From Lepisosteus oculatus (lineage: Eukaryota; Chordata; Actinopteri; Semionotiformes; Lepisosteidae), in the NCBI RefSeq assembly GCF_040954835.1, contig NC_090709.1, forward strand, positions 43,904,490 to 43,968,489: a stretch of 64,000 nt of DNA, written 5' to 3'. Below the pieces are notes generated by a model, which did no database searches, was not told the origin of the DNA, and saw nothing but the letters and a program-made list of their open reading frames with translations. Position 1 is the first letter of the stretch. The number at the start of each line of letters is the position of its first letter. Both the position numbers and the translations under genes were made by a program. Shown one piece after another: positions 9,475 to 22,110 of the stretch.

Positions 9475-10985
9475 CTCTGCTCTGTCCCTGGTACCTGCTC
9501 ACTCTCTCCTCCTTACCCAGTTACCTGCCCCTGCCACTGTCACAGTTCACTCCTGAGCTCAGCACCCAGCCTGGTCTTGAACCTGTGAGAACAGTCTTTT
9601 ACCCTCTCTTCTATTGATCCCCCCACCCACCCTTATAGTTCCCCTGACTTTTCAACACCTTTCTGTCAAGAAGGACTAAACTACAAGCACACTTGTCTCA
9701 GCAGGATTGGAACCCACAACTACCAGACTGTGAGCCTCAACCTTCACACTATGGAAGCACACACTCACAGCTCCACTCTCTTCACACTTATCAGTGTGTT
9801 GACATTTCAGGAAGACTTAAACTGAAAACAGACCACAGGTCTCACAGAGGGTTTGAACCCACAACCAGTCAGCCACAAGCCCAGTCTTAGCCTCTACTCT
9901 ACAAAGGCACCCAGACATAGACCCACTCTCTTTCCTTATCAATGTGTTATTCTTCTAAAGACTGTAATTGAAATGAAACACCTGGTTTGAAGCAGGATTT
10001 GAACCCACACTCCCAGAGTTACAGACCTATAGCCTTTACCAACCCTCTATAGGGCCAAACTGTCTCATCCCCAATCTCTTTCCTTATCAATGTGTCCCTC
10101 TCTGTGAGAATATAACTGAAAAGGAAACCAGGGGTGCAAAGCAGGACTTGAGCCCACAACCCTTGCAAGCAGCCTCACACGCTTCACCACCACACCACAG
10201 GGCCAGACAACCATCAACCCACTTGAATGGAATTGGAAAGAATCATTAAGGCCCCCACAGGATTCAAACCCACAAGTCATGAGCCTAGAGACTCTTCTAT
10301 AGAGTCACACAGCCACAAGAAATTTAAGTAATGATTAAAATGAAACTAAAGCAGGAGACACAGACAGGATTTGAACCCACAACCATCCTTCCCTGATCTT
10401 AGGGCCGTAACCACTATCTTAAAGGGCTCCCCAGCTACTACCCCCAATCTCTTTATTTATCAGTGTGTTGATGTCTGAGAGAATTGAAGTGAAAAGGAAC
10501 ACGTGGTATTCAAACCTCCAACCTTTTAGCTAGCAGCATGGAGTTTTAACCACAACTCTATAGGGCCACGTGCATCCCAGTCCCCTCTTTTTATTTATCA
10601 GTGTGTTCATGTCAGGACACATTAAACTTAAACCAAAATCCACCCATGATTCAAACCCAGAACAATCCAGCCATAGGTCCAGAACCTTAGGCATTACTCT
10701 ATAGGGCCATGCACCCTGATCACCTATCGCTTTATTGATCAACGTGTTAGTACACCTGAGCTTGAAAGCAAAGCTCACATAACTCCCAGCCTTTGAACCC
10801 CTGATGCATCAGCTAAGAGTGTAGATCCCTCCCTACACACTACTCTATAGGACAGCAAACAAAGCACCCGACCTTTATTGACTCATGTGTGAATGTCAAG
10901 TAAGAATGGAAAATAAACCTCCTCTATCACCAAGGACTGGAATCCACAGCTCCCGGGCTACAAGTCAAGAGCTCTTTCCAATAAG
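9475..10985 (-). repeat. Array of tRNA-like/SINE-like ~140-bp units, reverse half
   Basis: About ten units in the opposite orientation to 8205-9350. Reversed B-box-like motifs ('aggatttgaacccaca' type) occur near 9703, 9848, 9990, 10143, 10262, 10368, 10508, 10650, 10790 and 10928. Each is followed about 50 bp later by a reversed A-box-like 'ctctatagggcca'. The average spacing is near 140 bp. Most units also share 'ctctttatttatcagtgtgtt'-type sequence. Confidence 0.75.
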
Positions 10986-11119
10986 CCCCACTGTCTTCTT
11001 GGTCTCCTATCCAACTGTCAGCGGTCACTTGTATTAAATATCTCTCTTATATCTCTTCTTTTACTCTGCGGCGGTTATGTGGCTGAATATCGGGGGGGGC
11101 AGACTAACTCAAATCGACG

Positions 11120-11620
11120 TGTGTGTTCGCCTTGAGCAACGACAGACCCATGTCCAGCGCCGTCTTGCTTGAGCTTGGTGCAACTCACACCGCCCCGCTC
11201 CTCTTTATCGTTTTCATCCTAAATCTCTCCTGCGGTCACAACCCTCGTGTCTTCTGTTGTCGGAAGTTTTCTCCGTGCTGCCCAGCGCCGCTTGCTACCG
11301 GCGACTGCCGTCCTCCGACACCTGACAGGAGAGAGGCCACTGACCCGCGGCACAGGAGGAGGGACTCGGTTTCGCGAACGAGGCGTTCTGATTGGACGAA
11401 CTCGCGTGGCTACTTATACCCGCTTTTCTTATTGGATGGCTCAGTCACTTCACCCACACAGGACGGGTAACCGCCCCTATTTAAATAAAAGAAATGGACC
11501 AATAGGAGAGTCGGTCCGCCCCCCGCAGCCACACCCCCCTCAGAGCGCTGCTCTTGTGACGTCAGTTCTCCAGCAGCCAGAGAGGAGTTGAGCTCTGCTC
11601 CTACAAATGTTCACATGTAG
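11120..11620 (+). promoter_or_regulatory. Promoter-like CpG-rich block
   Basis: CpG-rich stretch with CCAAT boxes in both orientations ('ctgattggac' 11389, 'cttattggatgg' 11428, 'gaccaatagga' 11497). It also has a TATA-like 'ctatttaaataaa' near 11478, GC boxes ('ccgccccccgcagccac') and a full CRE palindrome 'tgacgtca' near 11557. This clustering is typical of a vertebrate promoter. No exon was identified immediately downstream on either strand, so the gene it would serve is unknown. Confidence 0.45.
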
Positions 11621-11693
11621 ATAATATGCTGTCCAACCTCGACGCGCCAGATTTAATTAAAAAAAAAAACATTCTAGATCGAGACCTAGTTAT

Positions 11694-11830
11694 CAGGCGT
11701 TAAAAACGCAATGAGGAGCCCAGAGAATCATGCAAAACCCATTACCAGTCCAGTGACGACTGACTGGTACCGCCGAGACCCAGACGGAACCGGTCTCTCC
11801 AGACAGCCTGTGCCGAACTGGGTCCTATTA
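11694..11830 (+). repeat. Dispersed repeat copy, paired with 25765-25885
   Basis: Shares blocks such as 'agcccagagaatcatgc', 'ccagtccagtgacgac' and 'ggaaccggtctctccagaca' with the reverse complement of 25765-25885. The two copies are inverted relative to each other and 14 kb apart. Family unknown. Confidence 0.7.
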
Positions 11831-12675
11831 CGGCCGTGACGGCTCAGATAATGAGCTTCTGCGGGTTTCAGACCGGACTGACGTTACGAAGCGGCTTGCG
11901 GGACTGACTCAGGTGAACGAGCGGGTTTAGGAGAATAACTCCAATGACACTATCCCGGAATTCTGCCCTGAGTCACTGTTTACAGTGTTAATACACAGCC
12001 GCTCTTCGCGAAATAAATAAGATCAAGCTCAGTCTAGGAAACCTTTCGCATTAAACCACAAGAGCGCGCCACAGGTGCAAAAGCAGACTAGTTTTCCCAA
12101 TTACTGCATTTTCTATCTCAAAGACGTTTTTATATGTGCAGCCCAGAAAGATACAACTTTTTTCAAAACACAAATTCATTAAAAAATAACAGTCGGGAAT
12201 GGAAAAAGTCAGGATAAAGGCATATACAGCATGAGACACTTTCAAGAGGGAAATTATTTACTCTCAAGTACAAATTGTGCACATTTGACTAATAACGTTC
12301 CATAAAAACATCGGAGGTCCGGATATTTTCGCGATCCTTATCAACAATTGTTCTTAGTGCTACAAGAATGGAAACAAATTAGATCAGGAATATGGGCCGC
12401 TTGGCAGTTTGTAGCTAATTGATCCAAGAGTCTTATTTTTAACCCCGATTCCAGTCCAATCTTGTGTTCATTTACTCAGAGCTTCATGGTTGGTAGGCTC
12501 TTGCCTGCCAGGATCTCTGAAGGACAAAAAAAAAAAAACATCTCTAGCTGCTTATGAAGAGTCCCATTCTTCCAAAAATATAATGTAAACGATCATATTG
12601 TGTTTCGATAGAAATCTGCCCTGAGATATATTTTTTTACGTTTAATAAATAAAAATTAGTTCAATTGAATGTAAT

Positions 12676-14732
12676 TTATTGAGGTTGTGCTCTGACATAG
12701 CGCCCATCCGCTTTCCAGATGAAAAGGAGCTGCTCTGGGGGGATTCCGGATGCAGGGGTCCCATCACAGTGGAGAGTGACCTCGTCGCCGACTCTCACCG
12801 ACACATCCGCATTTGCAGACGATGCTGGGAGACAATCAGGAGGGAGCAACATCAACGAGAGACAAAGGCCCTTCAATCCAGTTTGAAAGAGTGTGATCAT
12901 ATGAAACACAGCGAGACACTCCTGTACACTATTCACAAGAAACTATGTCTTTTGACTCCAATTTAAAAGGGTGTGATCATGCTAAACACCAGAGACTCCA
13001 GGCAAAGCTTACACAGTGAGACACACATTTGAGACAACACATTTTTACTCCAGTTTAAAAGAGTGTGATCAGACAGATCAGGGGAAACTGGTACACTGTT
13101 CACCTCCATTTATAACCGACTGGAAAAATTCTTGAATGAAACTAGGATTAATTCATTCAGGGTCTTGTTTCCTATGGAAGCTTATTGGCGCCACAGAGGA
13201 AAAAAAATTAACTCATTTATACAAGAAAGTTATTCAGTTTAAACACAATAGTTAATTTGTGAACAATGTCACCTCCTATATTAATACTGTGTATTTCATT
13301 GTACTGTATGTGCAATAATATTGCCCCATGTTGGGGAACTACCATCTCTTCTTACCCTGGATATCAGAAGCAGTTGCATCTATGATAAGCTGGACTAGGC
13401 ACTTGTGTCAATTTTCAGTTTTTGCTGCTCAGTCTCTTTCAGAAGATGAAACAGTGTAGATCAAGGCAAACCCAAACACACCTCCAGTGTATCTGGCAAT
13501 AGTCAACAACATTATTTCATTTATTTCAATAAGAATAAGAATACTCATAAATCTTTGTAAAAACTTATATTCACCAACCAAAAACAAATGTGAAGTTTGA
13601 TTAGCCGATTCTCAAGGAGTTCTTAGTTAATAATTGTCATATTAATGGTCATTTATTTAATATCATGAGAAATGAGATGTGTGATTTCATTTACTATCCT
13701 ATTAACTTCTACACAACACCATTTAGGGTTTTAAAACATGCAGATATCCCCTAAACATTTTTATCTGCGGCACAAATCCAACTGGATAAATATTTTTTAG
13801 AAAAAAAAACTTTAAAACCGATACACTGCTGAAAAATACACCTCTCGCACACAAATTATTCTGAATTTATCCCCAAACCTTATTTAATATCAAATGTATA
13901 TTTTCACTGTTTCAGTTCTTATTTTTTAAGAGATTATGGAAAATAAAGAGTGCCCAGTCTGAGTGAGAGATCAGAGGTGTGTCCAGCGTGCAGGGACAGT
14001 GTGAGAGGGAGAGATCAGAGGTGTGTCCAGCATGCAGGGACAGTGTGAGAGGGAGAGATCAGAGGTGTGTCCAGCATGCAGGGACAGTGTGAGAGGGAGA
14101 GATCGGAGTTGTGTCCAGCGTGCAGGGACAGTGTGAGAGGGAGAGATCAGAGGTGTGTCCAGCATGCAGGGACAGTGTGAGTGGGAGAGATCGGAGTTGT
14201 GTCCAGTGTGCAGGGACAGTGTGAGAGGGAGAGATCGGAGTTGTGTCCAGCGTGCAGGGACAGTGTGAGAGGGAGAGATCAGAGGTGTGTCCAGCATGCA
14301 GGGACAGTGTGAGTGGGAGAGATCGGAGTTGTGTCCAGCGTGCAGGGACAGTGTGAGAGGGAGAGATCAGAGGTGTGTCCAGCGTGCAGGGACAGTGTGA
14401 GAGGGAGAGATCAGAGGTGTGTCCAGCGTGCAGGGACAGTGTGAGAGGGAGAGATCGGAGGTGTGTCCAGCGTGCAGGGACAGTGTGAGAGGGAGAGATC
14501 GGAGGTTTGGTCAACGTGCAGGGACAGTGTGAGAGGGAGAGATCAGAGGTGTCCAGTGTGAGATTATGTGATCTGGGGCTCCTCTGGTCAGTACAGGTCA
14601 GGTGTGCCAAGAGGGAATTTGTGAATTGTTGAGAGTGAAAATCAACAGGAAATATAAATTTGTGAATGGAAATTGATACTCACCCTCTGTCAGTGCAAGC
14701 AAAAGAAAGAAAACCAACACAAGAAGTCGCAT
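12676..14732 (-). pseudogene. Truncated Ig-domain gene (2 exons seen)
   Basis: On the minus strand, 14732-14684 codes for a clear signal peptide (MRLLVLVFFLLLALTE) and ends at a GTGAGT donor in phase 1. The acceptor 'tctcccag' precedes exon 2 (12824-12676), which continues in frame: 'SSANADVSVRVGDEVTLHC' (Ig A'/B strands with B-strand Cys), then 'LLFIWKADGRYV' (C strand Trp), then a stop after 'RAQPQ'. The domain is cut off before the D-F strands and the second Cys. No continuation was found in the AT-rich sequence below 12676. The product would be a secreted fragment of ~65 aa. A decayed gene or a lost 3' part is most likely. The gene points away from the receptor at 2201. Confidence 0.65.
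13970..14555 (+). repeat. 44-bp minisatellite, about 13 copies
   Basis: Unit of 44 bp: 'gagagggagagatcagaggt', 'gtgtccagcatgcagggaca', 'gtgt'. Copies differ mainly at agaggt/ggagtt and cgtg/catg. It lies within the intron of the truncated minus-strand Ig gene. Long ORFs through it are only repeat read-through, because 44 is not a multiple of 3 but all frames lack stops. Confidence 0.95.
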
Positions 14733-16604
14733 CGTAAGATTCACCCTGGGGAAAGAGACAAGGGACCTTAAAGAGGGAACTACCGTGTTTTTTTATACAT
14801 CAGGGTTAGAAAGATACCGTTTGCTGATGTAAAACAGGAACATATAAAACCTCTAATTTCCTGACTTACACTGAATCTCCGCAGTGTTCTGTGATTCAGA
14901 ATGAATCGAGGGAAACACAACTGCCAGTGAGGTGGAGCGGCCCTGTGACACTGTCCACTCAGGCTTGTGGATCTGTCTCTTTTAATCCAGTAGAAATCCT
15001 GCTCTTGACTTCCAAATGGATTTGCCCACCAATATGTTTAATTCTTAACTCAGCCTGCAGATCATGCTGGAACAATTCTGTGTGAAACGTCTGCTGCACA
15101 ACCTGGACGTATTCGCTCGCACATCCGTACATCTGTCATCACAGGGACTAGTGAGCAGGAAGGGCCGCATCACAATTTGTTGGGATTCTCAGTCGTGCCC
15201 ACGGCGAGACCAGGGGTTTGCCACAACATAGCGACTTACAGTACTTTCACAAAGTTCACGATTCTGTGCCGTATTTTGAAATTTGTACAATGTTTCTAAA
15301 CCTGCAATTAATTTATTTTGTCAGAGATTTAATAACCGGTCTGAGAACCTGGGACTGCAGTTCCTCTTTAATGTAGCCTGGTAATCTAGGTGTAACACAG
15401 GTGTCCCCCGCTACCAGACGCAGTACTCAGGTCCTGTGCCATTCCAAGAAACCCCCTGGAGACCCTCCAAATGCATATTCTTGATTTCTCAGAAAATAAG
15501 AGATCCCCACTCAGAGCCTGACCACACAGCCATCCCGTCTGAATTCTCTGTAAATCTGTGCTCTGCTGCAACACACCTGGAGATTCGGTTATGAAGGAAT
15601 CTATGCATTATTTCATTCTTAAAGCTTATTTTATCAAACACGTCGCGATGTTAAACCGTTCTGTGACCACCATGTTGTGAGATTTCCAGGAGCGACGCCT
15701 TTAATTAATTCTCATCTCTCCCTAAGAATGCAACGAGTTTATCGTATTTTAACAGCAGAACGTTGAATTCAGACGCCACAAACTGGAGTCTAAAACAGAG
15801 ACCGTCGTATTTGTCAAAGTAAGAAGACTGGTTGGTAAAATATCTACACTCTGTCATTGACAAATCTGGCAAATGACTCCACTGGTCCACTTTTCCGTGT
15901 CAGTATAAACTACAGAACTACAGGTGTCGCTCTGCCTCACCTCCCCGCCCGGCTGCAGGTCTCCAGCGCTCAACACCGGCTCTGTCTTACTCATTACTTT
16001 TGCTCTGTTGCTTTAAATGTCACCGCGCTACTTTTCACCAGTTTTAAACCTCCGTGCACGGGCTGCCTGAAGCCGCAAGGAGGAAAGTAACTATTCATCC
16101 TGTCTGAAGCCCACAACCCAAACTAAAGGAAGTTTTTGGCCGGACATCCGACTCCTCCAAGATACACTCAACTTCCACGCTAGTTTCTATCATGTTGTCG
16201 AAGGAAAAAAAAAAATCACGAACGTAACTACGATGTATTTAAAAATTAAACTGGTAAAAGTTCGTTTTCTTTAAATTAAAAAGTAAAATATATTATTGTA
16301 ATCGACACTATGTTTTATTTTTCAGTTCAATTCCATCTGATCACGTTCAGTCTCATCCCCCCCAAACCTCCAGTGAAGACGCCGGGACGGATCAATAATA
16401 CTCGCCTGTGTGACGAGAGAAAGAGGAACTTTGCAACTGAACGAGTGAAATAGCAACGAGTTTAGACGATAAAGACGATGTATCTCACGCCTGACAGCAG
16501 CGAGGCTCGGTGCCGGTGGATCAGTCCCCGACAGAGAGAACCAAAGCTCGCGGCAGGTTTGAAGAAGCTAACTAGGCGCACTAGCTACAGTCTGTGGGCA
16601 GGAC
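14733..16604. other. No supported gene
   Basis: Upstream side of the minus-strand Ig gene. Short ORFs only, none with recognisable domains. CCAAT-like and TATA-like motifs are scattered but not convincing as a promoter. Confidence 0.5.
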
Positions 16605-16690
16605 TTCGACCTCCGCCGCATTGTGATCGGATAAATACAGAGAAGCCCTACACCTCCGCCGTATTGTGATTGGATAAATCCAGACAAGCC
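16605..16690 (+). repeat. Two-copy short tandem repeat
   Basis: 'cctccgccgcattgtgatcg' with 'gataaatacagagaagccc' is followed by a second diverged copy, with a period of about 41 bp. Confidence 0.75.
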
Positions 16691-16744
16691 CCAACACGAA
16701 CATTTAGTAACCTTGAACTCGCTCTCTCTCTCTGCTCACGGAGA

Positions 16745-17130
16745 TCAGAAATTGTACTAGAAAAAAAAATGAGTATATGGAATTTCTCTCCCAAGTTGGT
16801 TTTTCCATATAAACGTGATATGGAATTTGTGTTAAAATGTCACTTTGACATTAATAGAATTCCTCTTAAATTATCTAACTTTCTTAAACAAGTTCTATTG
16901 TGTTTGGATTTAATATATAAGCATAACTTTTCACCATATACATATAGTATTTGGAATCATAAAAATAGAAGGTATCAAAATAAAAGCATATTTTTTACGA
17001 CTTGGTATGATAACAAAATCTGGCTAGTGGCCCAATTGTGTGTTATCTGTATTTTGTAATAATGAGAAGGAATCTTTGTTACCTTTTTTTCTTAACTGCA
17101 GATATACAAAACTGTTTGGGATAGATTTGC
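16745..17130 (+). mobile_element. LINE fragment, L1/Tx1-like ORF2 C-terminal part
   Basis: The open frame reads 'FLKQVLLCLDLIYKH', 'SIWNHKNRRYQNKSIFFTTW' and 'YDNKIWLVAQL'. This resembles the post-RT region of fish L1/Tx1-type LINEs ('WNN..I..K.KS.FF..W...GI'). Only ~390 bp remain; the RT core is absent. The hAT element begins immediately downstream. Confidence 0.55.
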
Positions 17131-17146
17131 AAAATGGTATTTTCCA

Positions 17147-18761
<1,615 letters not shown>

Positions 18762-19759
18762 TTCTAGCATATAGAAACCTATTGTAAAAATAGAAGAGCG
18801 GTCACACCCTGTTGGCATGCAGTGGAGACGTGCGCCATTGCTGGTTGAGACGGGGGAGGTTCCCCGACTCCTCACTGGGTTTCTAGAAAACACCCAAGAA
18901 GGAACTGCTTCACAACGGAGTGAGGGGAAAAAAAAGAGAGAATATGAAGAAAGGGAAACGATCGACGGGGCTCAGGAACAGATGCCAAGCTGCAGAGATG
19001 CAAAGAGTTCGGGAGCTGCACAAACCAGCCTGCCGGGGTGTCTCTCACTCGTCTGAGTGCTTCTGGGGCTCTCCGAATTGTGGACGGCCCTTCATAACGG
19101 CCTTTACACATCTTGTGATGTTTTAACATTGGAGAAACTGTCCCCTCGGGGCAGGTAGGTCACCTTTCCTTTTCTTGGATTTGGTCAGGGTGCGAAGGCC
19201 CCAGGCACTTGCACTCCGAAATGTTGCAAAAAGAGGGATGAACGCTGCAGTGGCTTCCGAGATATCTCTTCCGTTGTTCTTGCGCATAACACAGGAGTCC
19301 AGGTCGACGGCATGATTTTATGACGAACAGAGCAACGTTTACTTGTAAGGTGGCGCTCGTATCCTTTTTTTATATTAAACAATTAAATTATAAATAATTT
19401 ACAAATACAACCAGATGATCAGAAACGGGTACAAGAGGAAAAAACAAACATTTAACCGCCAGACGTAATGAAGTAAATTATGTGATCAAGTCACAAAATT
19501 AAAGTTAAAAAAATAAGGTCACTTAATAATAGATGTAAGAGCTCGGAGCATTATAGAGCGATCGACGTTTTGTGAGGCCGATCGCCGATTTTATGATCCC
19601 TGGGTGTGTGTGGCGTGTCACTATCCAGCCCAAGACGCACAAGATGGTAGAATGGTTTTATTAACAAGACGGACAACGATTGTTGCAAGCAGCTCACATG
19701 AAGTGACAAGCAGCAGGTTAACGGTCCTTTTATCTAAGGAAGATGACCATAATCCGAAG
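18762..19759. other. No supported gene
   Basis: Only short ORFs without recognisable domains, AT-rich from 19370 to 19560. Confidence 0.45.
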
Positions 19760-20101
19760 AGTATTTTTTTTATTTCTTTCGAGATGGAGGCGTGCTGGTG
19801 GCATCCTGCCTGTTACAGCACCTCTGTGTCTTGTTTGTCGTCTTTTCTTTTCTTTCGGTTGGTTTTTCTTTCTTTTCTTTGCTGGCGGGTCGATTTGCGA
19901 TCACACAACAAGATGGATACTAGGGAGTCGAGATACTACTTTTTGGCTGTTACTCGGACCACTGTTTGCTTCCGGTTGTAATGCAGATAGCTGCAGAGTA
20001 AGTGTTTACACACGTGACGCGCTGGGAGCACTGGTGAGGAGGCGGAGGGAGTGTAGAGCATGCAGTATCGTGTGTTTAACTGAGATGTGGCTGCAGGAAC
20101 A
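19760..20101 (+). mobile_element. LINE fragment, L2/Rex-like 5' part and endonuclease start
   Basis: Includes 'RESRYYFLAVTRTTVCF' near 19922, like the N-terminus of L2/Rex-type ORFs. A piece of the endonuclease domain at 20018-20100 reads 'ALGALVRRRRE' and 'SIVCLTEMWLQEQ'. That piece is repeated at 21048-21130. Joined at 20101 to a reversed LINE 3' end. Confidence 0.6.
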
Positions 20102-20640
20102 GATAGATAGATAATACTTTATTAATCCCGTAGGGAAATTGATGTGTTACAGCAGTCCAGCCCAAGACAAGCAAAACAGACATCAGAATAGTTATGAAAC
20201 AAAAGACAAACAAAATAATTAAAAATAAATAAATACATAGGTGTGTGGAAAATGTGCTGATCATAGTCACTGTAAAAACAATAAAATCTGTGCAAAATGT
20301 GCATAGGTTTACACAGACTGATTGTCCAAAAAGTACAATGGAGTAAACATGCTGTCCATAGAGGAGCAAATGAAGGGCTAACAGTCCTAGCCTAGGGCAG
20401 CGTCATACACCCTGACAGCCGCCGGGAGGAAAGACCTGTGGAAACGTTCCCTTGAACACCGTTGCTGGAGCAGTCTATTGCTAAATGTGCTCCGCTGCCC
20501 AGTAACAGTCCCATGAAGCGGATGAGAGTTGTTGTTCATGATGGCTGTGAGCTTGGTCAGCATTCTCCTCTCAGCCACCACCTCCATGGGGTCAAGGCTC
20601 ATCCCCAACACAGTCCGGCTCTACTAACCGGGGAGAAGCC
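20102..20640 (-). mobile_element. LINE 3' end (L2/Rex-like), reversed
   Basis: Minus-strand coding end 'FSNRLLQQRCSRERFHRSFL' continues with 'PAAVRVYDAALG', a common fish LINE C-terminus. It is followed by a 3' UTR ending in 'aatttccctacgggattaa' and a 'tatctatctatc' tail at 20102-20115. That tail structure is typical of these elements. Confidence 0.7.
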
Positions 20641-20765
20641 ATCAGTCCCAGAGGAGCTGAGGAGGAAACGCCGAGGCTGCAGGGCCCGGTGCGATGCGAA
20701 GAGAAGGAGATTTAAGTCCTATCTTCCTTCGATCATTATGGGAAATGTGAGGTCCTTAGCGAATA
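20615..20765 (+). mobile_element. LINE endonuclease N-terminal piece, interrupted by a SINE
   Basis: Reads 'ELRRKRRGCRARC' then 'SYLPSIIMGNVRSLANN', the conserved start of the L2/Rex-type apurinic endonuclease domain. The coding thread breaks at 20766 and resumes at 21043 after an inserted SINE. Confidence 0.65.
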
Positions 20766-21042
20766 ATAGGGCGGTGAGGTGGCTCTGTGGCTCAGGATCT
20801 GCGGGTAGAAGGTTGCTGGTTCAAATCCCGCGGCTGGCAGAGGAATCCTACTCCTTTGGGCCCCTAAGCAAGGCCCTGAACCCCAACGGCTCCAGGGACG
20901 CTGTATAAATAGCTGACCCTGGGCTCTGACCCCCAGCTTCTCTCTCCCTGTCTGTGTGTCTCATGGAGAGCAAGCTGGGGTCTGTGAAAAGATGAATCCC
21001 TAATGCAAGTATAGGGCTAATAAAGTGATCTTATCTTATAAG
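20766..21042 (+). mobile_element. tRNA-derived SINE, full length
   Basis: A-box-like 'tggctctgtggctcaggatc', then B-box 'ggttgctggttcaaatcccg', then a body with 'cctaagcaaggccctgaacc' and a (CTTAT)-like tail 'gatcttatcttataag'. It splits a LINE endonuclease frame: '...VRSLANN' before, 'MDALGALV...' after. Confidence 0.8.
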
Positions 21043-21295
21043 ATGGACGCGCTGGGAGCACTGGTGAGGAGGCGGAGGGAGTATAGGGAATGCAGTATCG
21101 TGTGTTTGACTGAGATGTGGCTGCAGGAACATACTGTATTCTGGACTTGAAGGCAGACAGAAACGCCACCGAGAGGAAAGGAGGGGGGTCTCGCGGTGCT
21201 TGTTCACAACACATGGTGTAATCCTGGACATATTCCTGTAGCCCGGACATTGAACTGATTTGCCATCGGACTGCATCCAAACTATCTTATAATAA
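21043..21295 (+). mobile_element. LINE endonuclease fragment, continuation
   Basis: Reads 'MDALGALVRRRREYRECSIV' then 'CLTEMWLQEH', and further on 'LAVLVHNTWCNPGHIPVAR'. This is the L2/Rex-like endonuclease with at least one stop and frame changes. It continues the element interrupted at 20765. Confidence 0.65.
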
Positions 21296-21639
21296 AGAAT
21301 TTTCCCTTTAAAGTGCCCCTTTAAGATGGCAACACCGGCTGAATGATTAGTACAACTAGAAATCCAAATGTCATCCCCCCATTGATTTTTCCAAAACTGA
21401 AAATCAGGCTGATCTTTTGGTGACAAGGCGTTTCTTGTAAACAAATAAAAATAAAAGTCTGCTCTCTTCTTTTTTCAAAATGGAAAAATCGCCTTTCTTT
21501 TAACTATATTCCTAATACCTCTGGGGTTAATAGAGAAAATAGAAAAAGACACAAACAATATAGAAAAAACTCTTGGGGGGGGGGGAAAGCTACTGAACTG
21601 CGAGTTTCAAACCCTTAAAAGTGATAACAACACCACTGT

Positions 21640-22110
21640 GTTCAGCATTAACCGCGTTCATAACCCCTACAGGGAGATCTCTTGGGCTGGACAGTCACTG
21701 GCCACGGATCTCTTTCCCACAGCTGGTCCCTGGTGTGCCTGTCCTCGGCAGACAGATCCTCTGCAATCCTCAGGTCTTTGGCCTTCAGAGACTCGTTCTC
21801 TCTGGCCGATCGCCACAGCATGTCCCTCGTCATCCTTCTGATGAATCCTATAATGATGGCTCTGGGCTTTGCAAGTCCACATGTTGGCTCTCCTGACGCG
21901 TTGGACTCTGTCAGTAGACGAAATCCTCCTCCTGGACTGGCAGCACTTTAGCAACGATGTCTTCATTTTGTTGCTCTGCACAGCTTTCAGTTACCTCTGT
22001 GTCGATGTCTTTTGCAACCTTTGTTATCGTGCCAAGAACATTTACCTGCACGTCTTCCAGCGACAGGTCGCTTTTCCCCTCTCTTGGCTGCTAGAGTCCT
22101 TACAGGTGTG
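21640..22110 (-). mobile_element. LINE ORF1-like fragment (L1/Tx1 type)
   Basis: The minus strand encodes 'MTRDMLWRSARENESLKAKD' then 'LRIAEDLSAEDRHTRDQLWE'. This resembles the RNA-binding/C-terminal part of L1/Tx1 ORF1 (transposase-22 family): 'RD.LW..AR....L...G..I..D.S.E....R'. It is preceded in another frame by a 'VQRVRRANMWTCK'-like stretch. Degraded. Confidence 0.6.

Noticed and set aside
13970-14555. CRISPR-like regular array
   Set aside because: Repeat and spacer are not distinct; the whole 44-bp unit repeats. Vertebrate intron minisatellite.
13971-14610. Long minus-strand ORFs of 108 and 183 aa with repeating 'SLPLTLSLHAGHT'
   Set aside because: They are read-through of the 44-bp minisatellite; no start context, no domain, and all frames of the repeat are open.
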